Below, one piece after another: positions 52,050 to 62,700 of a DNA stretch of 64,000 nucleotides; position 1 is the stretch's first letter; each line of letters begins with the position of its first letter. This DNA is from PHAA01 sp040217755 (lineage in GTDB: Bacteria > Bacillota > Syntrophomonadia > Syntrophomonadales > Syntrophomonadaceae), in assembly GCA_040217755.1 (NCBI GenBank), contig JBEHWJ010000004.1, positions 1 through 64,000 of the forward strand, in the 5' to 3' direction. The notes under the pieces were generated by a model, which was given only the letters and a program-made list of their open reading frames with translations, made no database searches and was not told where the DNA came from. Position numbers and translations under genes: made by a program.

Positions 52050-52844
52050 ATGCTTAAGAAGCGCCTGCTTACAGCCGCGGTCGGTATCCCTTTCCTCATC
52101 GGGGTAGCTTACCTGGGTGGTATATACTGGCAGGGACTGGTAGGATTGCTTACCGCTGTTGCCTTGGCCGAGTTCTTCGCTATGATGCGCAGCAAAGGCT
52201 TTCGCCCTTATATTGTGCCCGCGGTTTTCCTGGCTTTTATACTGCTGTTTCGAATACAATTGGCGTCCTGGCTGCCCGGGTTATTTCTGGTCGGTCTGCT
52301 GCTTATGATAATAGTTCTGGTGTTCACGTACCCGCAGAGGAATATCGATGATCTGGCTTTGAGCCTATTCGGCTCGGTATATACTGGATTTTTCTTCAGT
52401 TATGCCCTGGCCCTGGGTCATGCTGATGACTCCTTCTACCTCCTGCTGCTGGTTTTTCTCCTTGTCTGGGCCAGTGATGCAGGCGGATACTTTTTCGGAC
52501 GGATTTGGGGCAAACATAAATTAGCCCCCCGGCTTAGCCCGGGGAAAACCGTGGAGGGTTCGGTGGGGGCCATCGTATTGACCATAGTGGCAGCCTTGTT
52601 GTATAGATGCTTACCGGGCAGCGTAAATCCTCAGGTCGGCGTCTTACTGGTGATGGCATTCTCATTCAGTGTCGCTGGCCAGTTGGGAGATCTGCTCGAA
52701 TCAGCTATAAAAAGGTTCTTCGAGGTAAAGGATTCTGGTCATTTATTGCCTGGCCATGGCGGAATACTGGACCGCTTCGACAGCTTTATGCTGGTTTCAC
52801 CGGTAGCATACTATTTCCTGGTGGTATTGCTGCCGAATATGTAA
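52050..52844 (+). CDS. cdsA: Phosphatidate cytidylyltransferase
   Basis: 264-residue integral membrane enzyme forming CDP-diacylglycerol for phospholipid synthesis. Seven or eight hydrophobic spans are evident. The C-terminal signature is present: AIKRFFEVKDSGHLLPGHGG and LDRFDSFM. ATG 52050 (LKKRLLTAAVGIPFL follows) is preferred because GGATGG lies eight bases upstream; ATG 52038 would add four residues. Confidence 0.94.
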   Translation: MLKKRLLTAAVGIPFLIGVAYLGGIYWQGLVGLLTAVALAEFFAMMRSKGFRPYIVPAVFLAFILLFRIQLASWLPGLFLVGLLLMIIVLVFTYPQRNIDDLALSLFGSVYTGFFFSYALALGHADDSFYLLLLVFLLVWASDAGGYFFGRIWGKHKLAPRLSPGKTVEGSVGAIVLTIVAALLYRCLPGSVNPQVGVLLVMAFSFSVAGQLGDLLESAIKRFFEVKDSGHLLPGHGGILDRFDSFMLVSPVAYYFLVVLLPNM

Positions 52845-52930
52845 TAAATATAGACAGGGAGCCATATAGGGCATCCGCAGCCGATTTTCACGGCAGGATA
52901 TAAATACATCGTTTAATGGGGGGTGATCAA

Positions 52931-54052
52931 GTGGATCCGGAACTCAAGCGAAGCTTGAAGAGACTGCTGACTTTGAGCAACCTGGTAATGATCTTGCTGG
53001 GAATTTACCTCCTGTTTAATTTCATCCTGCCCCTGCTGGGTAAGGTAGCCTCCTATTTCCCGGTAGTTTTGATGCCTTTTATCCTGGCCTTGGTCTTTGC
53101 CATCATAATAGAACCGGTAGTTAATTTCTTTGAGACGCGGGCCGGTTTGCAGCGCAGCCTGGCGGTGGTGCTCAGCCTGGTTACGGTGATCGGTGGTTTT
53201 GTGGCGCTCTTGGTTATGGTCGCCCTGGTTCTTATCAAGGAGACCACCGAACTTTATAAATTGGCTTTGTCGAGGTCCGATTACGTAATCGACCAGGTCC
53301 TGGCTGCCATAGAACAATACCGCATATCATTCCTACAGCTTAATCTCCCCCCCCAGGTGGTGAGCGCAATGCAGCTTAACCTGGAGAAGGCATTGGAATT
53401 GACCCAGCACCTGATGAACAATGTCATCGAGGCTTTGGTACAGGGATTTGCCAAGCTGCCCAGTATACTGGTCTTTATCGGCATCGCCACCGTGGCGACC
53501 TACCTAATAATAAAGGACCGCGCTCTGCTCCGTACCTTTGTAATCAGGATTATGCCTTCTTCGGTAAGGGCTGACGGCACCAATATCGTCAATGAGCTGT
53601 TCAAGGCATTGACCGGTTTCGTTAAGGCTTACTCTATATTGATCACCATAACCGGGGTATTAACTCTGGTATCATTGAAGATCCTGGCGGTAAAATACGC
53701 TTTACTGATTGGAATTCTGGTCGGTATCGCTGATATCCTGCCCATTTTGGGCCCGGGCTTGATATTCGTGCCCTGGATTATCTGGGAATTTATTAAAGGC
53801 AGTCCCGGTATGGGTATCAGCCTGATAATCGTGTATACAATAATAACGGTCGTGCGGCAATTCCTGGAACCACAGATCGTCGGCGACAGCATCGGTTTAC
53901 ATCCCCTGGCGACCCTGATCGCCCTGTATGTGGGATTACAGCTGGGCGGGGTTCTCGGGATGATCCTGGGACCGGTGCTGGTGGTCATATTTATTGCCTG
54001 CTACCGGGCCGGCCTGTTTGACCGGTTTGATTGGAGGGACAAGATTGAATAG
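52931..54052 (+). CDS. AI-2E family membrane protein, YtvI-like
   Basis: 373-residue polytopic membrane protein with about seven spans. The C-terminal blocks GILVGIADILPILGPGLIFV and RQFLEPQIVGDSIGLHPLAT fit the AI-2E (PerM) family, and resemble YtvI, which has a sporulation role in Firmicutes. GTG 52931 is chosen because GGGGTGATC is directly upstream; the frame opens at ATG 52916 without a site. It interrupts the usual cdsA-dxr order and overlaps dxr by eight bases. A transported substrate cannot be inferred. Confidence 0.85.
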   Translation: MDPELKRSLKRLLTLSNLVMILLGIYLLFNFILPLLGKVASYFPVVLMPFILALVFAIIIEPVVNFFETRAGLQRSLAVVLSLVTVIGGFVALLVMVALVLIKETTELYKLALSRSDYVIDQVLAAIEQYRISFLQLNLPPQVVSAMQLNLEKALELTQHLMNNVIEALVQGFAKLPSILVFIGIATVATYLIIKDRALLRTFVIRIMPSSVRADGTNIVNELFKALTGFVKAYSILITITGVLTLVSLKILAVKYALLIGILVGIADILPILGPGLIFVPWIIWEFIKGSPGMGISLIIVYTIITVVRQFLEPQIVGDSIGLHPLATLIALYVGLQLGGVLGMILGPVLVVIFIACYRAGLFDRFDWRDKIE

Positions 54053-55208
54053 AGCGCCCAGCAATGTGGTCATACTTGGATCAACCGGATCAATCGGGAA
54101 GCAGACCCTGGAAGTCATAGACCTGCATCCCGACAGATTCAGAGTAGTCGGACTGGCGGCCCGGGACGAGATAGATGAACTGGTCCTCCAGGCGGAAAAA
54201 TATCGCCCGGCCACGGTCGCCATCGGTGCAGCAGATTGTTACCAGTCTCTGAAGGACCGCCTGGGCCGAAACTGCCAAGTGGTGGCGGGGATTGAGGGGA
54301 TGTGCGAATTGGCTGGCGGGGACGACATAGATATCGTTCTGGTAGCGGTCAGCGGGTCCATAGGGATTCTGCCTACCCTGGCGGCTATTAAAAAATCCCG
54401 CCGCATTGCCCTGGCCAACAAGGAGACCCTGGTGGCGGCCGGGGACATCGTAATGAGCCTGGCACAGGAGCACCACGCGCCTATAATCCCGGTGGACAGC
54501 GAACACTCGGCCATTTTCCAATGCCTGGCCGGGGAGGCAGCGCATTTGAAGAACATATGGCTGACAGCCTCGGGAGGTCCTTTCCGGGATTATACCCAAG
54601 AGGATTTGGCCAGGGTTACGGTCGATATGGCCTTGCAGCACCCCAATTGGAAGATGGGTCCCAAAATTACGGTCGACTCGGCTACTCTAATGAACAAGGG
54701 CCTGGAGGTTATCGAAGCCCACCACCTGTTCAAGGTATCTTATGATCGCATCAAGGTTGTAATTCAAAAGGAGAGCGTAATCCACTCCATGGTAGAATTG
54801 GTCGACGGCGCTTGGCTGGGGCATCTCGGGGTGGCCGATATGAGAATCCCGATCCAATATGCATTGTCATACCCGGATAGACTGCCCTCACCCGCTGCCG
54901 GGTTGGATTTGGGCCGGATCGGATCGATCCATTTTCAGGAGCCCGACCTGCATCGTTTCCCTTTGCTGGGAGTCGCCTATGAAGCCGGCCGGGTCGGGGG
55001 TACCCTTCCGGCGGTGATGAATGCCGCCAATGAGGTGGCGGTACATAAATTCCTGGGCGGCGAGATCGGCTTTTTAGATATCGCCCGGTTGGTTGAACTG
55101 GTGTTGAATGCCCATACAGTGGTGGCCCGGCCCGGCCTCGATGATATATTTGCGGCTGACCGCTGGGCTCGGGTGAGTTGCCATGAACTGGCAAAGAAAG
55201 GACAATAA
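54045..55208 (+). CDS. dxr: 1-deoxy-D-xylulose-5-phosphate reductoisomerase
   Basis: 387-residue NADPH enzyme forming MEP in the non-mevalonate isoprenoid pathway. Seen: VVILGSTGSIGKQTLEVI (NADPH site), ALANKETLVAAG, IPVDSEHSAIFQCL (metal site), LTASGGPFRD, HPNWKMGPKITVDSATLMNK and EAHHLF. TTG 54045 is chosen because GGAGGG is six bases upstream. ispG further along acts later in the same pathway, and uppS uses its products. Confidence 0.97.
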   Translation: MNRAPSNVVILGSTGSIGKQTLEVIDLHPDRFRVVGLAARDEIDELVLQAEKYRPATVAIGAADCYQSLKDRLGRNCQVVAGIEGMCELAGGDDIDIVLVAVSGSIGILPTLAAIKKSRRIALANKETLVAAGDIVMSLAQEHHAPIIPVDSEHSAIFQCLAGEAAHLKNIWLTASGGPFRDYTQEDLARVTVDMALQHPNWKMGPKITVDSATLMNKGLEVIEAHHLFKVSYDRIKVVIQKESVIHSMVELVDGAWLGHLGVADMRIPIQYALSYPDRLPSPAAGLDLGRIGSIHFQEPDLHRFPLLGVAYEAGRVGGTLPAVMNAANEVAVHKFLGGEIGFLDIARLVELVLNAHTVVARPGLDDIFAADRWARVSCHELAKKGQ

Positions 55209-55210
55209 CC

Positions 55211-56242
55211 ATGACCATAATAACTGCGATAATAATACTGGCTATCCTTATCCTGGTCCATGAAGCGGGCCATTTCTGGGTAGCCCGCCGGATCGGGATA
55301 CCGGTTTATGAATTCAGCCTGGGTTTCGGCAAAAAACTGTATTCGACCCGGAAAGACGGGGTTGAATATTCCCTGCGGCTGATCCCTTTGGGTGGCTTTG
55401 TGCGAATGGCCGGTGAGGAACAGGGGGACATGAGCAATCCGGAGGGATTCAACAACCGCAAACCCTGGGAGAAGATAGCGGTGTCTTTCTCCGGGCCATT
55501 CATGAATTTCGTGCTGGCTATCTTCATTTTTATCTATACCTTTGCTTTCATCGGATTGGGATTCCCCAGTAACGAGCCCGTGGTGGGCGAGGTCATAAAA
55601 GGAAAACCGGCCTATGCGGCTGGTTTGCAGAGCAACGACCGCATTCTCAGCATGAACGGCCAGGAGATCCATAGTTGGGAAGAGTTCGTCCAGAACATCC
55701 AGGCCCACCCGGCCGGTTCATCCCTGGCGACAGAAGTGGAACGGGGTGGTACCATCCAAACCATCACGGTGGTCTCCACCCTGGACAAGAGCAGCGGCAA
55801 TCCTATCGTCGGGGTTTATCCGCAACTAAATTTTGTCCGGCAGGGGATAATCGAGTCGGTCAGATTGGGGTTCGTACAGACCTATCAGATGACCCTTGCA
55901 CTTCTGGGCGGTCTCGGGATGCTCTTCTCCGGAGCGGCATCCTCATCCGACCTGGCCGGCCCGGTAGGGATCACCAGCATGGTCGGGGAAGCGGCCCGGG
56001 GAGGGTTGGTTTACCTGTTGAGTTTTACCGCCTTTCTGAGCATTAACCTGGGTGTGATCAACCTGCTGCCCATTCCGGCCCTGGATGGCAGCAAGATAGT
56101 GTTCGCGGTCATAGAGAAGATACGCCGCCGACCGATGGACCCTGAAAAGGAGGGTTTTATCAACTGGTTGGGGTTTATGTTTTTAATGTTGGTCATTATT
56201 TTCGCTACCTATAATGATATAGTAAGGTTAATTAAGGGATGA
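55211..56242 (+). CDS. rseP: Site-2 intramembrane zinc metalloprotease RseP/RasP
   Basis: 343-residue intramembrane protease that cleaves anti-sigma factors and signal peptide remnants. It has the zinc motif HEAGH in the first span (near residue 18), a PDZ domain (VGEVIKGKPAYAAGLQSNDRI), and the second metal motif NLLPIPALDGSKI near the C-terminus. Four spans are visible. It starts three bases after dxr. Confidence 0.95.
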   Translation: MTIITAIIILAILILVHEAGHFWVARRIGIPVYEFSLGFGKKLYSTRKDGVEYSLRLIPLGGFVRMAGEEQGDMSNPEGFNNRKPWEKIAVSFSGPFMNFVLAIFIFIYTFAFIGLGFPSNEPVVGEVIKGKPAYAAGLQSNDRILSMNGQEIHSWEEFVQNIQAHPAGSSLATEVERGGTIQTITVVSTLDKSSGNPIVGVYPQLNFVRQGIIESVRLGFVQTYQMTLALLGGLGMLFSGAASSSDLAGPVGITSMVGEAARGGLVYLLSFTAFLSINLGVINLLPIPALDGSKIVFAVIEKIRRRPMDPEKEGFINWLGFMFLMLVIIFATYNDIVRLIKG

Positions 56243-56247
56243 TTTGA

Positions 56248-57312
56248 TTGCGGAGAATATCACGAGTCGTTTGGGTGGGAAAGGTTGGGGTTGGCGGCGA
56301 TAATCCGATAGCGGTACAGTCTATGACCAACACCGATACCCGCAATGTGGCCGCCACCGTGGAACAGATACGGAGGCTGGAAGAGGCCGGCTGCGAAATC
56401 ATACGGGTGGCAGTGCTCGATGAAGAGGCGGCAGCGGCCATAAAGAAGATAAAAAAGGCCATCTCCACCCCTTTGGTAGCCGACATTCACTTTGATTACC
56501 GGCTGGCCCTGAAAAGTATCGCGGCCGGGGCGGATGGATTGCGCATCAATCCCGGCAATATAGGGGACAAGCGTAAAGTCGCCGAAATCGTATCGGCCTG
56601 CCGTGACCGGGGCATCCCCATCCGGATCGGGGTTAACTCGGGCTCTCTGGATAAAAGGATTCTGGAGAGATTCGGGTCGGTTTGCAAAGAGGCCATGGTC
56701 GAAAGCGCCATGGAGAACGTGATGATACTTGAGGACATGGACTTCCGCGACATCAAGATATCATTGAAATCATCCTCGGTGCTGCTGACCCTGGATGCCT
56801 ACCGTTTGATAGCCGGGAAAGTGGACTATCCGCTGCATATCGGCATAACTGAGGCTGGTACCAAGGACCGGGCCCTGATAAAGTCGTCTTTGGGGATTGG
56901 TATGCTGCTTTATGAAGGTATAGGCGATACGATACGATTTTCATTGACTGCCGACCCGGTCGATGAGGTATGGGCCGCTTACGAACTATTGCGGGTGCTC
57001 GAGATTCGTCAACGGGGTGTGGAACTTATATCGTGCCCCACCTGCGGAAGATGCGAGATCGACCTGATCAGGTTGGCTGAGCAGGTAGACCAGATTATTC
57101 GTTCCTGGCCGGAGCCGCTCAAGGTCGCAGTTATGGGTTGCGTGGTTAATGGCCCGGGCGAAGCTCGGGAGGCCGATATCGGCATAGCCGGAGGACGCGG
57201 ATTCGGATTGTTGTTCCGTAAGGGGGAAATAGTCAGAAAGATTCCGGAAGCGGAGATGCTGGATGGACTGTTGAACGAAATCGAAGCCATCCGGAAGGGC
57301 TCCGACCGGTAA
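56248..57312 (+). CDS. ispG: 4-hydroxy-3-methylbut-2-enyl diphosphate synthase
   Basis: 354-residue iron-sulfur enzyme converting MEcPP to HMBPP in the MEP pathway. TIM-barrel N-terminus with IAVQSMTNTDTRN and LRINPGNIG. The 4Fe-4S ligands lie in ISCPTCGRCE and VMGCVVNGPGEA. Start is TTG 56248 with GGGATGAT upstream. Together with dxr and uppS it gives an isoprenoid-to-wall-lipid theme in this operon. Confidence 0.96.
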   Translation: MRRISRVVWVGKVGVGGDNPIAVQSMTNTDTRNVAATVEQIRRLEEAGCEIIRVAVLDEEAAAAIKKIKKAISTPLVADIHFDYRLALKSIAAGADGLRINPGNIGDKRKVAEIVSACRDRGIPIRIGVNSGSLDKRILERFGSVCKEAMVESAMENVMILEDMDFRDIKISLKSSSVLLTLDAYRLIAGKVDYPLHIGITEAGTKDRALIKSSLGIGMLLYEGIGDTIRFSLTADPVDEVWAAYELLRVLEIRQRGVELISCPTCGRCEIDLIRLAEQVDQIIRSWPEPLKVAVMGCVVNGPGEAREADIGIAGGRGFGLLFRKGEIVRKIPEAEMLDGLLNEIEAIRKGSDR

Positions 57313-57392
57313 AACTATTGGGGCAATTCGGTAGCTATTTTCCGGGTGACAATTATCAGATACCGAATGAGCTAGTAAAGGGAGGCAATAAA

Positions 57393-59111
57393 TTGAAGGC
57401 ATCGCAACTGTTTTTCCCAACTTTAAGAGAGGTCCCCAGTGAGGCCGAAGTTATCAGTCATCAGCTCCTTTTAAGGGCCGGCTTCATAAGGAAATCCAGC
57501 GCGGGAGTGTATAGCTACCTGCCGCTGGGGCGTAAGGTATTGAGAAAGATCGAGACCATCGTCCGGGAGGAGATGGATCGGGCCGGTGGTCAGGAAGTGC
57601 TGATGCCTATCATTCAACCGCGGGAATTATGGGAAAGGACCGGCAGGTGGACGGTATACGGGGATGAGATGTTCCGGCTGGCCGACCGCCACGACCGGGG
57701 GTTCGCTTTAGGACCCACCCATGAGGAGATAATCACCACCCTGGTCGACGGTGAGGTTCACTCCTATCGGGATCTGCCCCTGTTGCTCTATCAGATCCAG
57801 AATAAATACCGCGATGAGATCCGACCTCGGTTCGGGCTGATGCGGGGTCGTGAATTTATAATGAAAGACCTCTATTCTTTTGACGAAGACGATAATGGTC
57901 TGGATATTTCCTACCGCAAGATGTATGCAGCCTACCAGGCCATATTCGATAGGATGGCCCTCCGCTACCGGGTGGTGGAAGCTGACAGCGGCGCCATCGG
58001 CGGCAATGAGAGCCACGAATTTATGGTATTGGCAGACAGCGGGGAGTGTACTATCCTATATTGCGAAGCTTGTGCTTATGCAGCCAACGTAGAAAAGGCT
58101 GTCTTTATGGAAGATGAAAGCGCCGGCGATGGAGTGGCAATGAAGCCCTTGGAGAAGGTGGCCACCCCCGGCTTAAAGACCATCCAGGACCTGGTCCGGG
58201 AACTGGGCATACCCGAGAAACAACAGGTTAAAACCCTGATGTATTATGCTGACGGGGAGGTTGTGGCGGTCATCCTGCGCGGCGACCGCGACCTTAACGA
58301 GATTAAACTTAAGAACTACCTGGATTGCAGCCAGCTGTTCATGGCCGACGAGCATTCGGTGCGGGAGCAATGCGGGGCTGGTTTCGGCTCCCTGGGCCCG
58401 ATAGGATTGGCGGCCCGGATATTCGTAGACAGCGAGGCGGCCCGGTTGAAGAATTTCAGCTGTGGGGCCAACCAGGACGGATTTCATTACATTAATTGCA
58501 ATGTGGGCCGGGACTTTGCGCCTACCGCGGTGGGCGACTTCAAGAATGCAATAGAAGGGGATCCCTGCCCTGATTGCGGCGGCTTGATGCGAGCGGTCAG
58601 GGGGATAGAGGTGGGGCATGTATTCAAATTGGGCACCAAATATTCCGATGCCCTGCAAGCTGCCTTCCGTAATCAAGAAGGGGAAGAGAGGCCTTTTGTT
58701 ATGGGATGCTATGGCATCGGGGTCTCCCGCACCATGGCAGCGTCGGTGGAACAGAACCATGATGATGACGGCATTATCTGGCCGATGCCGATCGCCCCAT
58801 ATCAGGTTATCATCATTCCGGTAAACAGCCAAAAAGATGATCAGATGGAAGCTGCTGCGGAAATCTATCAGCAGTTGTCGAACATGGGCCTGGAGGTCAT
58901 ACTGGATGACCGCGATGAAAGAGCCGGGGTCAAGTTTAAGGATGCCGACCTGATCGGGATTCCCGTTAAAATAACCATCGGTCCCAAAGCCTTGCAGGAA
59001 AACCAGGTCGAGGTGAAGAAAAGATGGGAGAAAGACGTCGAAAGAGTGGGAATTACCCGAGTAGCTGACTATGTACGGACCATTGTGCAAGATGGGCTGG
59101 CCCAGAAGTAA
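57393..59111 (+). CDS. proS: Prolyl-tRNA synthetase, bacterial type with editing domain
   Basis: 572-residue class IIa synthetase. Seen: motif 1 region SSAGVYSYLPLGRKVLRKIE, motif 2 RFGLMRGREFIMKDLYSFD, an inserted YbaK-like editing domain (about residues 230-385, including ADSGECTILYCEACAYAAN at its edge), motif 3 MGCYGIGVSRTMAASVEQ, and a C-terminal anticodon domain. TTG 57393 is chosen because GGGAGG lies just upstream and the protein then starts KASQLFFPTLRE; the frame opens at TTG 57318. No T-box is seen. Confidence 0.97.
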   Translation: MKASQLFFPTLREVPSEAEVISHQLLLRAGFIRKSSAGVYSYLPLGRKVLRKIETIVREEMDRAGGQEVLMPIIQPRELWERTGRWTVYGDEMFRLADRHDRGFALGPTHEEIITTLVDGEVHSYRDLPLLLYQIQNKYRDEIRPRFGLMRGREFIMKDLYSFDEDDNGLDISYRKMYAAYQAIFDRMALRYRVVEADSGAIGGNESHEFMVLADSGECTILYCEACAYAANVEKAVFMEDESAGDGVAMKPLEKVATPGLKTIQDLVRELGIPEKQQVKTLMYYADGEVVAVILRGDRDLNEIKLKNYLDCSQLFMADEHSVREQCGAGFGSLGPIGLAARIFVDSEAARLKNFSCGANQDGFHYINCNVGRDFAPTAVGDFKNAIEGDPCPDCGGLMRAVRGIEVGHVFKLGTKYSDALQAAFRNQEGEERPFVMGCYGIGVSRTMAASVEQNHDDDGIIWPMPIAPYQVIIIPVNSQKDDQMEAAAEIYQQLSNMGLEVILDDRDERAGVKFKDADLIGIPVKITIGPKALQENQVEVKKRWEKDVERVGITRVADYVRTIVQDGLAQK

Positions 59112-59129
59112 AAACCGGGATGGTGGATC

Positions 59130-59792
59130 ATGTCTACCTATGAGATTATTTTCAAATTGGCCCTGGCCTGCATTTTAGGCGGAATCATCGGCCTGGAAAG
59201 AGAGAGTCTTAACCGCCCGGCCGGTTTCAGGACTTACACCCTGGTTTGTGTCGGCTCAGCCCTGGCCATGATAGTGTCGCTGGATATGTATTTCCAGTAC
59301 CACCATACGGTTACGGCGGACCCCGCCCGTATCGCCGCCCAGGTAGTCAGTGGTATAGGTTTCCTGGGCGCCGGTACGATCATGAAGGAGGGATCCACGG
59401 TACGAGGCCTTACTACCGCGGCGGGGCTGTGGGGGGTGGCTTGCATCGGTTTGGCGGTAGGTGCGGGGGTGTATGTTCCGGCAGTAGTCACTTCCCTCTT
59501 GATCTTGTTTGTCCTGGTCTACTTTGTCAAATTCGAGGAACAGGTCACCGGGTCCCGGTTATTCAAAGGCATAGTGATGGTCGTGGATGATGTGCCGGGC
59601 CAGGTAGGCGTGATCGGCTCCCTGTTGGGCGATATGGGGGTACTTATCAAGAATATCAGCCTGGACCGATTGGAAGATGGTCTGCTGGAGGTAGTCCTGC
59701 TGCTGCGTTTGACTCCGGAGTTGGAAATCGAAGAGATTATTAAGAAACTCTCCGCTGCCAAAGGGATTCATAGTATCGACAGGTTGAATTAG
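59130..59792 (+). CDS. MgtC/SapB family membrane protein
   Basis: 220 residues: about four membrane spans (LALACILGGIIGLERE with the family's Glu-Arg pair, GIGFLGAGTIMKEG, VRGLTTAAGLWGVACIGLA), then an ACT-like cytoplasmic domain from about residue 150. MgtC proteins inhibit or partner with ATP synthases and phosphate or magnesium systems in pathogens. The role in a free-living Firmicute is unknown. The stop overlaps the polC start by one base, so translation is coupled. Confidence 0.9.
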   Translation: MSTYEIIFKLALACILGGIIGLERESLNRPAGFRTYTLVCVGSALAMIVSLDMYFQYHHTVTADPARIAAQVVSGIGFLGAGTIMKEGSTVRGLTTAAGLWGVACIGLAVGAGVYVPAVVTSLLILFVLVYFVKFEEQVTGSRLFKGIVMVVDDVPGQVGVIGSLLGDMGVLIKNISLDRLEDGLLEVVLLLRLTPELEIEEIIKKLSAAKGIHSIDRLN

Positions 59793-62700
59793 TGAGTGAT
59801 TCAGGGGGAAGCAAGTTGTCTCTTAGTTTTCAAGCTTTTCTCAGCGATAAGATAAGCCAGGACCTGGCTTCTTTATGGGCGGATACATATATTGAGAGGG
59901 TGGAAGTGGACCGGGATAAGCAGACCTGGACCCTGCACCTGTGTGTTCAGGAGCCGTTGGCCGCCGCGGTCTATAGAGAAACCGAAAAGCAATTGCTCCC
60001 CCATTTTGAGTACCTGCAGGCGATCGAGTTGGTACCTGGACTGATCGACTCCTATGATTCCCTCCACGAACTGGTGGAATCCCGCCGCCGCGATATATAT
60101 GCTTCCATCTCTGCGGGCGAAGAATCCCTTTTCCAATCGACCTCAATAACATGGCATTTTAAAAACACCAGGATAGATCTTGTGTGTAAAAAACGAGAGA
60201 TTTATGACGGCATCATCAGTGAAGGAATGTGTACCAGCATCTCCGACTGGTTCTGGCGCGAATACTGCCTGCAAATATTGGTCCGGGCCATACTGGTTAC
60301 CGAAGGGGAGCAGAATTCACGGGCCAGCCAGCATTACCTGGCCGAGGGCAAACTGGAGGTCATCCAACCACTTAAGGAGTCGGCCCGTTACAACCAGCGC
60401 GGGGGATACAACCGCGATAAAAACAAACAGGTGGATATCATCCGGGAACGGCCAGTTCCAGTCGCAGCCATAGAGGAAGGCTTAAAAACAGCGGTTGTGG
60501 AAGGAGAGGTATGGGATAAGAAAGTTGTTCCCATGCAGGAAGGGCAGACGGCCGCCTACTATTTCCTGACCGACCATGATGATACTATCGTCGTAAAAAC
60601 CTACTGGAGCCAGGCAGACTCCGACCGGATCAATATCGGCGACCGCATAAAGGTCAAAGGCAGCACCCGCTTTGAAGCGCGCCTCAAAGAGACCACACTG
60701 TTCATGGAGCAATACACCCGCCTGGATAAAGACCCGCGCCGGGATACCAGCGCCGGTAAAAGGATTGAACTGCATGCCCATACCAAGATGAGTTCCATGG
60801 ATGGGTTGACCGAGGTTAAGGAACTGGTGAGACGGGCAGCGCAGTGGCATCATCCGGCTATCGCCATCACTGATCACGCTTGCATCCAGGCTTTTCCTAT
60901 CGCCTATGCGATGCAAAAAGAGCTTAACCGGAACAGTGATCACCACATAAAAATAATCTATGGCGTAGAAGGGTATCTGGTCGAAACCGACAAAAAAGAA
61001 CGGCCCTGGCATATAATCTTGCTGGCCTGCAATAGTGCCGGCCTGAAAAACCTGTATCAACTGGTGAGTCTCAGTTATCTGGATAATTTCTATCGCCAGC
61101 CCCGCATACCAAGGCAGGAACTGATAAAGCACCGGGAGGGCCTGCTGCTGGGTACCGCTTGTGAAGCAGGCGAACTTTTCCGCGCCCTGGTGAACGGTGC
61201 CGAAGACTCGGAATTGGAGTCCATAGCCCGGTTTTACGATTATTTGGAAATCCAGCCCCGGGCCAATAATTCTTTCATGCTGCGCAAAGGGTTGGTAAGA
61301 AGCGAGGAAGGCCTGCTGGACCTTAACCGGCGGATCGTCAGCCTGGGGCGGCGCCTTAACAAACCGGTAGTGGCCACTGGTGATGTTCATTTTCTGGACC
61401 CCCATCACGAGAAATTCCGCACTATAATCAAAGGCGGGCAGGACTATGAGGACGCCGAGGAGCGCCTGCCCCTGTATTTTCGAACCACCGATGAGATGCT
61501 GGCTGAATTTGCCTACCTGGGGCCGGAGGAGGCAGCCCGGGTGGTTATTGAAGGTCCGGCTCTGGTAGCTTCCCGCATCGAAGATATCCAACCGGTTCCG
61601 GATGGCTTTTATCCACCCAAGCTGGAAGGAGCGGAGCAAGAGATTGCGGAACTGACCTGGAAGAATGCTCATGGCAGGTATGGGCCACAGTTGCCGCCAT
61701 TGGTAGAAGAGCGCATCAGTCGGGAGCTTGATTCCATTATTGGGCATGGGTTTTCGGTACTGTACCTAATCGCCCACAAACTGGTGAAGAAATCGAACCA
61801 GGATGGTTACCTGGTCGGCTCGCGCGGCTCGGTGGGGTCTTCACTGGTGGCTTACTTGACGGGCATAACCGAGGTAAACGCCCTGCCGCCCCATTACATA
61901 TGCCCCGATTGTTATTATTGTGAATTTGTGACCGGCGATACCATGGGATGCGGCGCCGACCTGAATGACAAGACCTGCCCAGAATGCGGACATGAATTGG
62001 CCAAGGATGGTTTTGATATCCCCTTCGAGACCTTTATGGGATTCGAGGGCGATAAAGTCCCGGATATCGACCTGAATTTCTCGGGTGACTATCAGAGTCA
62101 GGCCCATCAATACGTGGAAGAATTGTTTGGCAGCCAAAACGTATTCAGAGCCGGGACCATCTCCACCATAGCAGACAAGACGGCTTTCGGTTTTGTAAAA
62201 AAGTATGCGGAAAAATTGGGCGTCCAAATAAAAAATTCAGAGATGACGCGATTGGCCACCGGCATCAGCGGGGTTCGCCGGACCACCGGGCAGCATCCCG
62301 GGGGGTTGATCGTAGTTCCCACCGACAAAGACATAATGGATTTCACGCCCCTCCAGCACCCGGCTGACAATAAAGATTCAGGTATTATCACCACTCATTT
62401 CGAATATCATGCCATCGGCGACCAACTGGTCAAACTGGATATACTGGGCCATGATGATCCTACCGTGATCAAGGAATTGGAAGATCTGACCGGGATCAGG
62501 GCTTCCCAACTCAGCCTGTCGGATCGCCAGACCATGTTGCTTTTCTCGGGGGTTGGGCCGCTGGGGGTCAGTCCCGGGGATATCGGTACCACCGTCGGCA
62601 CCTTTGGAATACCCGAGTTTGGTACCCCGTTTGTACGCCAGATGCTGGAGACTACCAGGCCCACCACATTCTCGGAATTGGTCCGCATCAGCGGCCTTTC

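Noticed and set aside
60482..61747. 421-codon minus-strand open frame inside polC
   Set aside because: It is antisense to a clear PolC coding sequence; long antisense frames occur here from codon bias, as also at 58173-59090 and 10809-11669.
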